Below are positions 42,366 to 50,839 of a stretch of 64,000 nucleotides of DNA, piece by piece. Under the pieces are notes generated by a model. The model saw nothing but the letters and a program-made list of their open reading frames with translations. It was not told the DNA's origin and did not search any database. The position numbers and the translations under genes are program-made. Position 1 is the first letter of the stretch; each line of letters begins with the position of its first letter. Origin of the DNA: Mycolicibacter heraklionensis (lineage in GTDB: Bacteria > Actinomycetota > Actinomycetes > Mycobacteriales > Mycobacteriaceae); assembly GCF_001021505.1 (NCBI RefSeq), contig NZ_LDPO01000001.1, forward strand, positions 372,001 to 436,000, written 5' to 3'.

Positions 42366-43001
42366 TCAGCCCCGGAACAGGGCCGGGTCATCGAGTTGGC
42401 CCAGCAGCGCGGTCAGCTGGTCCACCAGGTGCTCCGGCGCCAGCTTGATATCGCCGGCCAGCCAGGCGCTGATCGTCTGGGCCACCCCGCCGACCACGAA
42501 ATGCGCGACCGCCTTGATCCGCTCGTTGCCCGGCACCCGCAAGACGTTCTGCACGTGGCGGCCGGACAACATGGCGAACAGCGCGCTGGATTCAGCGCGC
42601 TTGCGCACCAGTAGCGCGTTGGTCAGCTGAGTGCTGAACAGCATCCGGCCGACGCGAGCGTCCCCGGCGATGGCCGCCACCAAGTGAGCCATCCCGGCGC
42701 GGGTCTGCTCGGCCGAGGGCACCGCAGCCACCGCGGCCTGGGTGCTGGCCGCCAGGTCACCGACCACTCGGTCGAACACCGCGGCCACGAACTCGTCCTT
42801 GTCGGCGAAGCTCTCGTAGAAATACCGCGACGCCACCCCGGCCCGGTGGCAGATCCCGCGCACGGTCAACTCGACCAACTCACGGGCGCCCAGCACGTCG
42901 AGCCCGGCCGCCAGCAGGCGCTCCCGGCGCTCGGCCAGCCGGTCGGCTGCTTGCACACCCCGGTAGGGGCGCTCGGGCACGGCAGAAACCACGTTCACCA
43001 T
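42366..43001 (-). CDS. TetR-family regulator
   Basis: 211 residues. The N-terminal HTH (about 35-60: TVRGICHRAGVASRYFYESF) is typical of TetR, followed by a helical ligand domain. It is divergent from the MpaB-type gene 69 bp away, so it probably controls that gene and itself. Confidence 0.9.
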   Translation of the reverse strand: MVNVVSAVPERPYRGVQAADRLAERRERLLAAGLDVLGARELVELTVRGICHRAGVASRYFYESFADKDEFVAAVFDRVVGDLAASTQAAVAAVPSAEQTRAGMAHLVAAIAGDARVGRMLFSTQLTNALLVRKRAESSALFAMLSGRHVQNVLRVPGNERIKAVAHFVVGGVAQTISAWLAGDIKLAPEHLVDQLTALLGQLDDPALFRG

Positions 43002-43002
43002 C

Positions 43003-43031
43003 TTGACACCGGGCCCTCAGCTGGGCAATAT
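43003..43031 (+). promoter_or_regulatory. Promoter-like pair for the MpaB-type gene
   Basis: A perfect TTGACA -35 (43003-43008) with a 17-bp spacer leads to CAATAT (43026-43031). It begins 2 bp outside the TetR start codon, so TetR bound here would block both genes. GAGGTG lies 5 nt before the ATG at 43070. Confidence 0.55.
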
Positions 43032-43069
43032 CAGGAAACCGACGTTCTCACAATCAGCGAGGTGCAGTA

Positions 43070-43993
43070 ATGACAATCAGCGAGCCGGTTCCCCTGGTGG
43101 AGCGTTCGGTGAACGACTCGCTGGGCGCGCACCCCGCGCCACCCAGGCGTTCCAGACGTTCCTGGCTGCCGCAGGTCACCTGCGACGACAACATGATGAT
43201 GGGCGTGGCGCTGCTGGCCGGACCCGCCAACGTGATCATGCAACTCGCCCGGCCCGGGGTGGGCTACGGCGTGATGGAGAGCAAGGTCGAAAGCGGCCGG
43301 GTTGACCTGCATCCGATCAAGCGAGCTCGCACCACGTTCACCTACCTGGTGGTCTCCACCCAGGGCAGCGACGAGCAGAAGGCCGCCTTCCGTGAAGCGG
43401 TGAACAGTGCGCACCGTCAGGTTCGGTCCACCGCTGACAGCCCGGTGAAGTACAACGCGTTCGACCGTGACCTGCAGCTGTGGGTGGGGGCCTGCCTGTA
43501 CAAGGGCAACGTCGACATCCACCGGATCTTCCTCGGCGAGATGGACGACGAGCACGCCGACCGGCACTACCACAATGAGGGCAAGGCGATGGCCACCATG
43601 CTGCAGGTGCCCGAGGACATGTGGCCTGCCGACCGGGCCGCCTTTGACCAGTACTGGCAGGAGCAGCTGGACAAAGTGCACATCGACGACGCCGTCCGCG
43701 AATACCTGAAGCCGATCGCCGCGAGCCGGTTGCGGGGCCTGACCCTGCCCGGCCCCTTGCAGCGGGCCAACGAGCGGCTCGCGCTGCTGATCACCACCGG
43801 CTTCCTTCCGCAGCGCTTCCGTGACGAGATGCAGCTGCCGTGGGACGCCGACAAGCAACGTCGGTTCGACCGGTTGATGGGCGCTCTTCGCGGCGTCAAC
43901 AATCTGCTGCCGCAGTTCTTGCGCGGCTTCCCGTTCAACTTGATCCTGTGGGACCTCGACCGTCGCATCCGCGCCGGTCGCCCGCTGGTGTGA
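43070..43993 (+). CDS. DUF2236/MpaB-type oxygenase-family protein
   Basis: 307 residues. The DUF2236 signature is seen in ALLAGPANVIMQLARPGVGY, in LQLWVGACLYKGNVD and in the later MWPADRAAFDQYWQEQL element. The family includes fungal MpaB and rubber-oxygenase-like haem proteins; conserved His residues could bind haem. The substrate is unknown. Probably TetR-regulated. Confidence 0.82.
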   Translation: MTISEPVPLVERSVNDSLGAHPAPPRRSRRSWLPQVTCDDNMMMGVALLAGPANVIMQLARPGVGYGVMESKVESGRVDLHPIKRARTTFTYLVVSTQGSDEQKAAFREAVNSAHRQVRSTADSPVKYNAFDRDLQLWVGACLYKGNVDIHRIFLGEMDDEHADRHYHNEGKAMATMLQVPEDMWPADRAAFDQYWQEQLDKVHIDDAVREYLKPIAASRLRGLTLPGPLQRANERLALLITTGFLPQRFRDEMQLPWDADKQRRFDRLMGALRGVNNLLPQFLRGFPFNLILWDLDRRIRAGRPLV

Positions 43994-44004
43994 CGCCGCC
44001 GCCG

Positions 44005-44361
44005 TCAGGCGTTCTTGGTCAACACCCACCAGATGGTGGCTGACGAGCCGGCCAGCGTCCCGGCCAGGGTCTTCTGGTCGAAGGAATGGGTCAATTTGCC
44101 CTCATCGAGGGTCCACACCCACCGGTTGCCCTCAAGGTGGGCGTCCCTGTCCCAGCCGATGTCGGTGTCATGGATGTTGAGGCAGTCGGCACCGCACGGG
44201 GCCAGGAACCAGGTATAGGCGGATCCGGCTCGGACTATGCCGGCGCCGTCCGTGATGGTCATCGTGTAGGTCCCCGAAAGCGGCGCGGGCCGCCCGGGGC
44301 CGACCGATTCGACAGCGGCCCCGATCAGGCCCGCAGCAACAGCAAGACCCTTGAACCACAC
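44005..44361 (-). CDS. Small exported protein (118 aa)
   Basis: GTG start. A short signal peptide (LAVAAGLIGAAVESV) precedes a beta-rich mature domain (SGTYTMTITDGAG, TWFLAPCGADCLNI) with two Cys, likely a disulfide. Similar small secreted proteins of unknown function are frequent in mycobacteria. Confidence 0.65.
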   Translation of the reverse strand: MWFKGLAVAAGLIGAAVESVGPGRPAPLSGTYTMTITDGAGIVRAGSAYTWFLAPCGADCLNIHDTDIGWDRDAHLEGNRWVWTLDEGKLTHSFDQKTLAGTLAGSSATIWWVLTKNA

Positions 44362-44531
44362 GGCCTCACTCCTTCCTCCCGGCCTTCCTCCCGGAGGCCC
44401 CTTGGCTGAATCTAGGATTCGGCGGCACGGTGGCGAAACAGGGTTTTCCCTTGGTTTTGCGGGTGAATTGACGGTTCGGCGCCCGTCGGTAGGCTTTTAT
44501 CCCGACACCAGCGGACGGAAGGTGACAGGCG

Positions 44532-44843
44532 ATGCACGTCATCCCCCATGCGTTGCGCACCGGGGCAAACGTGTCCGACGACGCCGGCGGGCACGCCAAC
44601 GAGGGCGCCCAGCGCCTCGACGTGGCCGGCGTGACCGCCAAGATGTTCGGCGATTTCGACGACGCACACGGTTTCCACGCCGCGCTGGGCAGCGCCAAGG
44701 ACAGTCATCGCGACGCCCTGCAGGGCCACCACCAGAACCTCACCGGCATCGCCGAGAACGTGCGCACCGCCGCCGCCGGCTTCACCCAGATGGACAACCA
44801 CAACGCCACACTGTTGCGAGACGTCGCCGGCCCGCAGCAGTGA
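44532..44843 (+). CDS. DUF2563 protein, probable T7SS partner
   Basis: 103 residues, all helical, of the mycobacterial DUF2563 type (AGGHANEGAQRLDVAG, KMFGDFDDAHGFHAALG, AAAGFTQMDNHNA). Two long helices, as in WXG100-like secretion partners, but no WxG. GTGA-coupled to the large protein that follows, which suggests a complex. Confidence 0.8.
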   Translation: MHVIPHALRTGANVSDDAGGHANEGAQRLDVAGVTAKMFGDFDDAHGFHAALGSAKDSHRDALQGHHQNLTGIAENVRTAAAGFTQMDNHNATLLRDVAGPQQ

Positions 44844-46177
44844 GTCGTCCCACGCTGCAGCACCTGAACGTCGACGACCTCGTCGCGCAGGCCGGTGGTG
44901 ATCCGTGGGCGATCGATGACAGTCTGCAGGCCGGCAGCCCCACCCAGATCAACTTCTTGGCCCAGGCCTTCCATTCTGCTGCGGGTTCGGCCACCGCCGC
45001 CGAAGAGTCCTTCCGCGCCGCCCAAGAACACTTCACGCAGTACAACCGCGAAAACGGCGAGCAACCCATCAACAACGGGGCCGAGGTGCAGCGCGTCAAA
45101 GACAGCCTGCATGCCACCAATGAGCAGCTCGGTCAGATCGCCGCCGACCTGGAGACCATCGCTGCCGCCCTGGCTCAGGCCCGGGCAACCTCGCGGGGCA
45201 ACATCAAGTCACTCAATGAGAACCTGGGGACCGCCGACTATCTGATCGGCCACTACCTCGACCTGGAGAACCAGGGCCTGGATCGCGACGCCGATATCGA
45301 GAATGTTCGTCAGGCAGCCAAGGCCGACACCGAGACGGCCCTGCACAACGAGACGTTTTTCCGCAACGACTACTCCAAGACCCTGAAGCAGGCCCTGACC
45401 AACCTGCGGGTCAAGGACGGCTATAACCCCGATATCCGCAAGTACGACGCCGAGAACCAACCGGCCGGCGGGGCGGACGGCGGGGCCGGGGCGGCTCCCA
45501 CCGGCCCGCCCGCGGGCGCCGCCGGTGGCGACGGTGGCGCCGGGGCGACTCCCACCGGCACGCCCACGGGCGCCGACGGTAACGGCGCCGCCGGGGTCAT
45601 CGCGCCCTGGCTGACGTCCGGAACCCCGGCGATAATTCCACCCGGGGGTCCGCCGGCCCGGCCGAGCCAACCCACCCAGGTCAACGGCAAATGGGGCAAC
45701 GTCGGCGACGGCCTCGCGGCGGCAGGTGAACGTGCGAACGTACCCGCCAATGTTGGGAAGTTCGTCCCGGGCGGATCGCCGAGCGCCGCAATTCCGGGCG
45801 GCGTCCCGATGGGTACTGCGTTGGAGACCGTCGAGAGGTTCGGCAAACGGCTGGGTTTCGTCGGAAACTTCGTCACCGGCGTGAACGGGATCGTCGAGGG
45901 CGCCAACGACGTGAGCAACGGTGCCGCCCTGAGCACCACCCTGGTCGACGTCGGCGCCAAAACCGTGGGAGATATCGGCGGTGGCTTGGTCGGCGCCACC
46001 ACTGGGGCCGAAGCGGGGGCCTGGATCGGGACCATGATCGTCCCGGGGGCCGGAACCGTCATCGGCGCCGGCGTCGGAGCGGTGGTCGGCGGCGTGATCG
46101 GCAGCGACATCGGAAAGAAGATGGGCGAAGAGATTTCGGATTTGTCACACAGTGTTTGGCGTAGCCTCTTCGGCTGA
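44840..46177 (+). CDS. Candidate type VII secreted effector with glycine-zipper C-terminus
   Basis: 445 residues from a GTG in a GTGA overlap. Residues 1-195 are a helical domain typical of large proteins encoded after DUF2563 genes (TLQHLNVDDLVAQAGGDPWA, NRENGEQPINNGAEVQR). A Gly/Pro/Ala linker (about 200-270) follows. Residues about 310-430 are hydrophobic and glycine-zippered (IGTMIVPGAGTVIGAGVGAV), able to insert in membranes. No nuclease or protease motif is seen. Export and toxicity are inferred from architecture. Confidence 0.65.
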   Translation: MSRPTLQHLNVDDLVAQAGGDPWAIDDSLQAGSPTQINFLAQAFHSAAGSATAAEESFRAAQEHFTQYNRENGEQPINNGAEVQRVKDSLHATNEQLGQIAADLETIAAALAQARATSRGNIKSLNENLGTADYLIGHYLDLENQGLDRDADIENVRQAAKADTETALHNETFFRNDYSKTLKQALTNLRVKDGYNPDIRKYDAENQPAGGADGGAGAAPTGPPAGAAGGDGGAGATPTGTPTGADGNGAAGVIAPWLTSGTPAIIPPGGPPARPSQPTQVNGKWGNVGDGLAAAGERANVPANVGKFVPGGSPSAAIPGGVPMGTALETVERFGKRLGFVGNFVTGVNGIVEGANDVSNGAALSTTLVDVGAKTVGDIGGGLVGATTGAEAGAWIGTMIVPGAGTVIGAGVGAVVGGVIGSDIGKKMGEEISDLSHSVWRSLFG

Positions 46178-46226
46178 GCTGGGCCACAGGTAAGGGAGAA
46201 CGATCACCATCAGCAACGCAGAGCGC

Positions 46227-46499
46227 ATGATCTTCATCGCCGGGGTAGTCGGGCTTCTCATCGCAATTCCGGTGGATCCACGCAAGGACGCGAAGTCGAA
46301 GTGGCTGTTTTGGGTCATCGGCCCGATGGTGTGCGCCGCATTGTTCGCCGTCGCGCTCTACGGCTCAGTGAAGAACCCCGAAACGTCGGACTTACTCAGC
46401 GCCGTCGCTGGCGGCACGTTCTTCGCCTACCTCTGCTTCGGCGCCGTCTACGTCCGCAAACGCTGGCCGATCGGGCGCTGGCCTGGTTCTCGTTCCTGA
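46227..46499 (+). CDS. Three-TM membrane protein, candidate immunity protein
   Basis: 90 residues with three hydrophobic segments (about 1-16, 29-51, 58-77) and a basic C-terminus. It starts 50 bp after the glycine-zipper gene. A small multi-TM protein next to a membrane-active effector is the typical shape of an immunity gene, but function is not shown. ATG 46227 has a weak ribosome site. Confidence 0.6.
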   Translation: MIFIAGVVGLLIAIPVDPRKDAKSKWLFWVIGPMVCAALFAVALYGSVKNPETSDLLSAVAGGTFFAYLCFGAVYVRKRWPIGRWPGSRS

Positions 46500-46518
46500 C
46501 GCACGGAAAGGACTTGAC

Positions 46519-47025
46519 GTGGAACCCGAGAGTCAGCCAGCCAGCGAGGGACTCATCCAGCTGGATCCCCGCACGCCCGACGAACCGACGATCACCCTCC
46601 CCCGGCCGCCGGGTTGGGGGTTCATGCCGGGCAAAGACGAGACGTCGATCCGCGGCATCCTGTTCAACCAGGAGCTGCGGCGGCACGGCTTCACGCCCAA
46701 CGCGGTGGTGACGTGCGAAGAGCTCACCGGCCAGGTGGGACTGCCATCGCAGGCCCTGGCCAAGGAGCGCGCCGCGGTCATCGACCTCGTCGGTGACCTC
46801 GACACCGACGTCGCAGGCACGGTGTCGGGCTTTCCGAGCAGAACGATCACCTACAACCTGCAGGGCCGACCCGCGACCGGCCTGCTCGTCGCGGTGCAGA
46901 ACACGGCAGACCGGATCTGGGCGATCACGCTCACCCTGCAGACCACCGACGCCGACAACCCCCACTACATCGCCGCTAAGCAGGCACTGCTGGATTCCCT
47001 GGAAGTCCACCTGCCCACCCCGTGA
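46519..47025 (+). CDS. LpqN/LpqT-like protein without signal peptide
   Basis: 168 residues from GTG 46519 (AAAGGA 6 nt upstream). The fold and segments (IQLDPRTPDEPTITLPRPPG, VSGFPSRTITYNLQGRPATG) resemble the LpqN/LpqT family, but there is no signal peptide or lipobox, so it would be cytosolic or exported by another route. It lies directly after the candidate immunity gene. Confidence 0.6.
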   Translation: MEPESQPASEGLIQLDPRTPDEPTITLPRPPGWGFMPGKDETSIRGILFNQELRRHGFTPNAVVTCEELTGQVGLPSQALAKERAAVIDLVGDLDTDVAGTVSGFPSRTITYNLQGRPATGLLVAVQNTADRIWAITLTLQTTDADNPHYIAAKQALLDSLEVHLPTP

Positions 47026-47046
47026 CGCCCCTGGGAGAATGCACTC

Positions 47047-47664
47047 ATGGTCGAGCAGAGCCTCTGGATGCAGAAAGTCGCCGGCGACCCGGGACATTCG
47101 CAGTGGTACATCGAACGCTTCCGCGAGATGGCCCGCGCCGGTAAGGATCTGGCCGGCGAAGCGCGCTTCATCGACGCGATGGCCGCACGCGGTGCACGCA
47201 TCCTCGACGCCGGCTGCGGCCCGGGCCGGGTCGCCGGCGTGCTGGCCAAGTGTGGTCACGACGTGGTCGGTGTCGATGTCGATCCGGAGCTCATCGAGGC
47301 CGCCGGGCAGGACTATCCCGGGCCGCGCTATCTGGTGGGCGACCTCGCCGAACTCGACCTGCCCGCCCGCGGCATCTCCGAACCGTTCGACATCATCGTG
47401 TCCGCGGGCAACGTCATGACGTTCGTGGCCCCGAGCACACGGGTCGAGATCCTGCGCCGGTTGCGCGCCCACTGCGCCGACGACGGCCGGACCGTGATCG
47501 GCTTCGGTGCCGACCGGGACTACGACTTCGATCAGTTCCTGCGCGACGCGTCGGCCGCCGGTTTCGCGACCGATCTACTGCTGGCCACCTGGGACCTGCG
47601 GCCGTTCACCGAGAACTCCGATTTCCTGGTCGCGGTGCTGCGCCCCGCTCACAGCGGCAGCTGA
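47047..47664 (+). CDS. SAM-dependent methyltransferase
   Basis: 205 residues, class I fold. Motif I is ILDAGCGPGRVAGVLA and the post-I acidic residue is in VVGVDVDPELIEAA. Small-molecule or lipid substrate unknown. It overlaps the convergent mnhG gene by 16 nt. Confidence 0.85.
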   Translation: MVEQSLWMQKVAGDPGHSQWYIERFREMARAGKDLAGEARFIDAMAARGARILDAGCGPGRVAGVLAKCGHDVVGVDVDPELIEAAGQDYPGPRYLVGDLAELDLPARGISEPFDIIVSAGNVMTFVAPSTRVEILRRLRAHCADDGRTVIGFGADRDYDFDQFLRDASAAGFATDLLLATWDLRPFTENSDFLVAVLRPAHSGS

Positions 47665-47996
47665 TCGTCCTCGCTCAGCTCGCCGAGCTCGTCAACGGTC
47701 AGCACCTCGGTCATGTCCTGCTCCTGATAGGCCAGCCGACCCACCCGGTGCGCCACCACGGGCGCGGTGATGAGGGTGAACAGGATGCTCACCGTCACCA
47801 TCCCCGCATCGTGGCTGCCGCGCAGCCGGATCAACGCACCGAACAGCACCAGCAACAGGCCCAACACCTGCGGTTTGGTGGCCGAATGCATGCGGGCCAA
47901 GGTGTCGGGGAACCGCACCACTCCGATGGCCGCCGTCAGCGCCAGCACCGACCCGGCGAGCACCAGCACCCCGGCGAGCACGTCGAGCACGATCAC
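47649..47996 (-). CDS. mnhG: Na+/H+ antiporter subunit G
   Basis: 115 residues with three membrane helices (VLDVLAGVLVLAGSVLALTA at the start). Last gene of the Mnh/Mrp operon, coupled by ATGA to mnhF. Small stator-like subunit of the antiporter. Confidence 0.88.
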   Translation of the reverse strand: MIVLDVLAGVLVLAGSVLALTAAIGVVRFPDTLARMHSATKPQVLGLLLVLFGALIRLRGSHDAGMVTVSILFTLITAPVVAHRVGRLAYQEQDMTEVLTVDELGELSEDDQLPL

Positions 47997-48274
47997 GGCT
48001 GCCTCCCCAGATCAGGTGCGTCGTCGGGAACCCGGAAACGTGCCACGCTCACCGACCCGATGAAGCCGACCAGCGCCAGCGCCGCGAGGCTGTAGGTCAC
48101 GGTGGTGTCCCGGCTGACCGCGGCCCAGATACCGATACCGCACATGGTCATCGCGGCCAGCGTGTCCAGCGCCACCAGCCGGTCCAAGGTGGAAGGTCCG
48201 GCCAGCAGCCGATACATGGTGATGACGGCGGCGACGCCCAACAGCACACCCGCCGTTCCCCAGATCACGTTCAT
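47993..48274 (-). CDS. mnhF: Na+/H+ antiporter subunit F
   Basis: 93 residues from ATG 48274 (ATGA overlap). Three membrane helices, with LLAGPSTLDRLVALDTLAAM typical of MnhF/MrpF. Confidence 0.88.
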   Translation of the reverse strand: MNVIWGTAGVLLGVAAVITMYRLLAGPSTLDRLVALDTLAAMTMCGIGIWAAVSRDTTVTYSLAALALVGFIGSVSVARFRVPDDAPDLGRQP

Positions 48275-48798
48275 GCGCCTACTCCCGCGGGCTGCCACTC
48301 GTCGTCACGCTCGAAGGCGGCGATCAACAGTCGCTCCACCTGCGCGACCTGCTGATAGAAACGTTCGACCGCCTGGGCGGACCCGACATCGATCACATGG
48401 CAGTACAGGATGCGGCGCACCTGATCGATCTCCAGCACCATCGATCCGGGAATCAGCGTGGTGATGTTGGCGGCCAGCACCAGAACCAGGTCGGACTTGA
48501 TGGTCAGCGGCACCCGTAGCACCCCGGTGAGCGGCGGCGGTCCGGGTCGGATCGCCAGCCACATCAACTGAACGCTGGACTCCATCAGATACCAGGTGAA
48601 CAGCCCGATCAGCGTCACCAGCGGCACCAGATGCACCCGGCCCTGTACCGGCACGGGCGGCATGGGCAGCAGGACCAGGATCACCACCGCGACCACGATC
48701 CCCGTGACGATGTTGGGGATCGTGAAACGGCCCCACAACAGCACCCATACCGTCGCCAGCGCGGACACCGCGAACATCTTCAATGCGACGGCCCTCAT
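48271..48798 (-). CDS. mnhE: Na+/H+ antiporter subunit E
   Basis: 175 residues from ATG 48798 (ATGA overlap with mnhD). Two N-terminal membrane helices and a cytosolic domain (IKSDLVLVLAANITTLIPGS), typical of MnhE. Confidence 0.88.
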   Translation of the reverse strand: MRAVALKMFAVSALATVWVLLWGRFTIPNIVTGIVVAVVILVLLPMPPVPVQGRVHLVPLVTLIGLFTWYLMESSVQLMWLAIRPGPPPLTGVLRVPLTIKSDLVLVLAANITTLIPGSMVLEIDQVRRILYCHVIDVGSAQAVERFYQQVAQVERLLIAAFERDDEWQPAGVGA

Positions 48799-50393
48799 GG
48801 TGTGCCCACTGACAGCACGGTCGAGATGTATTCGCCCCGGTCCAAAACCTCGGCGGCGGCCCGCTGGGTGTAGGCGAAAATCGGGCCGGCCAGCACGCTC
48901 AGCGACAAGCCCAGCGCGATCAGCGCGAGCGTCGGGACCACCATCCACGTCGGCATCTTTCCGACGTCATCACGGTCGTCATAGGCGACGTCGCCGACGT
49001 CGTCGAGCAGCACCGGCGGGGCGGCGAGCACCAGCTCTCCCTCGGGTGCGTCGACGCGGCGGCGCCAGAACGCCATGGTCCACACCCGCGCCAGCACATA
49101 CAGCGTCAGCAGACTGGTCACCACCGCGCCGCCCACCAGGCACCAGGCCAGCACGGACCCGTCACCCACACCGGCCTGCAGCACGGCGGTCTTACCGATG
49201 AAGCCCGAAAAGGGCGGAATACCACCGAGATTGAACGCCGGCACCAGGAACACGAAAGCCAGCAGCGGGTTGGCGATCAGACCGCCCAGCCGGTGCAGCG
49301 ACGAAGCGCCGCCCTGGCGTTCGATCAGTCCGGCCGCCAGGAACAGTGTGGTCATCACGATGATGTGGTGCATCACGTAGAAGATGGCGCCGGACATGCC
49401 CAGCTGGCTCGACAACGCGACCCCGAACATCATGAAGCCGATGTGGCTGACCAGCGTGAACGACAACACCCGCTTGATGTCGCTCTGCGCGATGGCGCCG
49501 AAGATCCCGATCAGCATGGTCAACAGAGCCGCGACCAGCAGCACCGAGTCCAGTCCCCCGTCGGGAAACAGCAGTGAGTGCGCCCGGATGATCGCGTATA
49601 CACCGACTTTGGTCAGGATCCCGGCGAACACCGCGGTGATCGGGGCGGGCGCGGTGGGATAGGCGTCGGGCAGCCACGCCGACAGCGGGAACACCGCGGC
49701 CTTGATGCCGAACGCCACCAGCAGCACCGCGAACACCGCGCTGCGGGTGCCGCCGGGCAGGTCGCCGGTCCGCGTCGCCAGCTCGGCGAGGTTCAGCGTG
49801 CCGGTGGCCGCGTAGACCAGCGCGATGCCGAACAGAAAGACCAACGACGAGGCCATCGAGACCATCACGTAGCCGATGCCGGCACGGATGCGTTCGGCAC
49901 TGGCGCCGATGGTGAGCAGTACGAAGCTCGCCGACAGCAGCATCTCGAACCCGACGAACAGGTTGAACAGGTCACCGGCCAGAAACGCCAGGGAGACGCC
50001 GGTGGCCAGGGTCAGGTAGGTGGGCAGGAAGATCGACACCGGCTGGCGGTCGTCACCGTCGCGGACACCCTGCCCGATGGCGTAGACCATGACCGCGAGC
50101 AGCACGATCGCCGACACCACCAGCATCAGCGCCGACAGTCGGTCGACGACCAGGCTGATGCCCAGCGGTCCCAACCCCTGCTCGGTCGGCCCCCAGCCTC
50201 CGACATGCAGCACCAGCGTGCCGTTGCGGTCGGTCAGGTACAGCAACACCGCGCTGACCGCGGCCACCGCGCACAGCACACCGATGGTGATCGGCCGCTG
50301 TAGCCGGGGGCGACGACCAACGATGAGGGTCAGCGCCGCGCCCAGCGTGGGCAGCAAGACCGGCAGCGGCATCAAGACGGCGGCAAGACTCAC
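48795..50393 (-). CDS. mnhD: Na+/H+ antiporter subunit D
   Basis: 532 residues, a proton-pumping-type membrane subunit related to NADH dehydrogenase ND2/ND4/ND5 (SDIKRVLSFTLVSHIGFMMF). About 14 helices. Coupled by ATGA to mnhC. Confidence 0.93.
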   Translation of the reverse strand: MSLAAVLMPLPVLLPTLGAALTLIVGRRPRLQRPITIGVLCAVAAVSAVLLYLTDRNGTLVLHVGGWGPTEQGLGPLGISLVVDRLSALMLVVSAIVLLAVMVYAIGQGVRDGDDRQPVSIFLPTYLTLATGVSLAFLAGDLFNLFVGFEMLLSASFVLLTIGASAERIRAGIGYVMVSMASSLVFLFGIALVYAATGTLNLAELATRTGDLPGGTRSAVFAVLLVAFGIKAAVFPLSAWLPDAYPTAPAPITAVFAGILTKVGVYAIIRAHSLLFPDGGLDSVLLVAALLTMLIGIFGAIAQSDIKRVLSFTLVSHIGFMMFGVALSSQLGMSGAIFYVMHHIIVMTTLFLAAGLIERQGGASSLHRLGGLIANPLLAFVFLVPAFNLGGIPPFSGFIGKTAVLQAGVGDGSVLAWCLVGGAVVTSLLTLYVLARVWTMAFWRRRVDAPEGELVLAAPPVLLDDVGDVAYDDRDDVGKMPTWMVVPTLALIALGLSLSVLAGPIFAYTQRAAAEVLDRGEYISTVLSVGTP

Positions 50394-50839
50394 CGTGACA
50401 CCTCGCTTTCGGGAACGGCGTCGAGCTCACCGGCCGCCACCGGCACGCCCTGGTCGGGTTCGGCGGCGATGACCTCTTCGTCGGACAGCTGCGAGACGCG
50501 GGTGGCTTCCTGGTCGTCGCCGATGTCGTCGGTGGTCGTCAGGTTGTAGGAGCGGTAGGTCAGGGCAAGCACGAACGCGCCCACACCCATCGTGATGACG
50601 ATGGAGGTCAGCACCATGGCCTGAGCCAGCGCATCGGCGTCGGTGGCCTTGCCGGAGCTGGCCCAATAGATCGGCGGGTTCCCGTCGGGCCCGCCGACGT
50701 CGATGAGCAACAGGTTGACGGCATTGCCGATCATCATCAGGCCCAACAACATTCGGGTGAGGCTGCGCTCCAGCAGCATGTAGACGCCGCAGGAGGTGAG
50801 CCCGGCGGCCATCAGCAGTGGAACCAGATGGGCGGTCAT
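50390..50839 (-). CDS. mnhC: Na+/H+ antiporter subunit C
   Basis: 149 residues, NuoK-like with three helices (SLTRMLLGLMMIGNAVNLLL). An acidic disordered tail extends the C-terminus. ATGA-coupled to the large first gene. Confidence 0.92.
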   Translation of the reverse strand: MTAHLVPLLMAAGLTSCGVYMLLERSLTRMLLGLMMIGNAVNLLLIDVGGPDGNPPIYWASSGKATDADALAQAMVLTSIVITMGVGAFVLALTYRSYNLTTTDDIGDDQEATRVSQLSDEEVIAAEPDQGVPVAAGELDAVPESEVSR

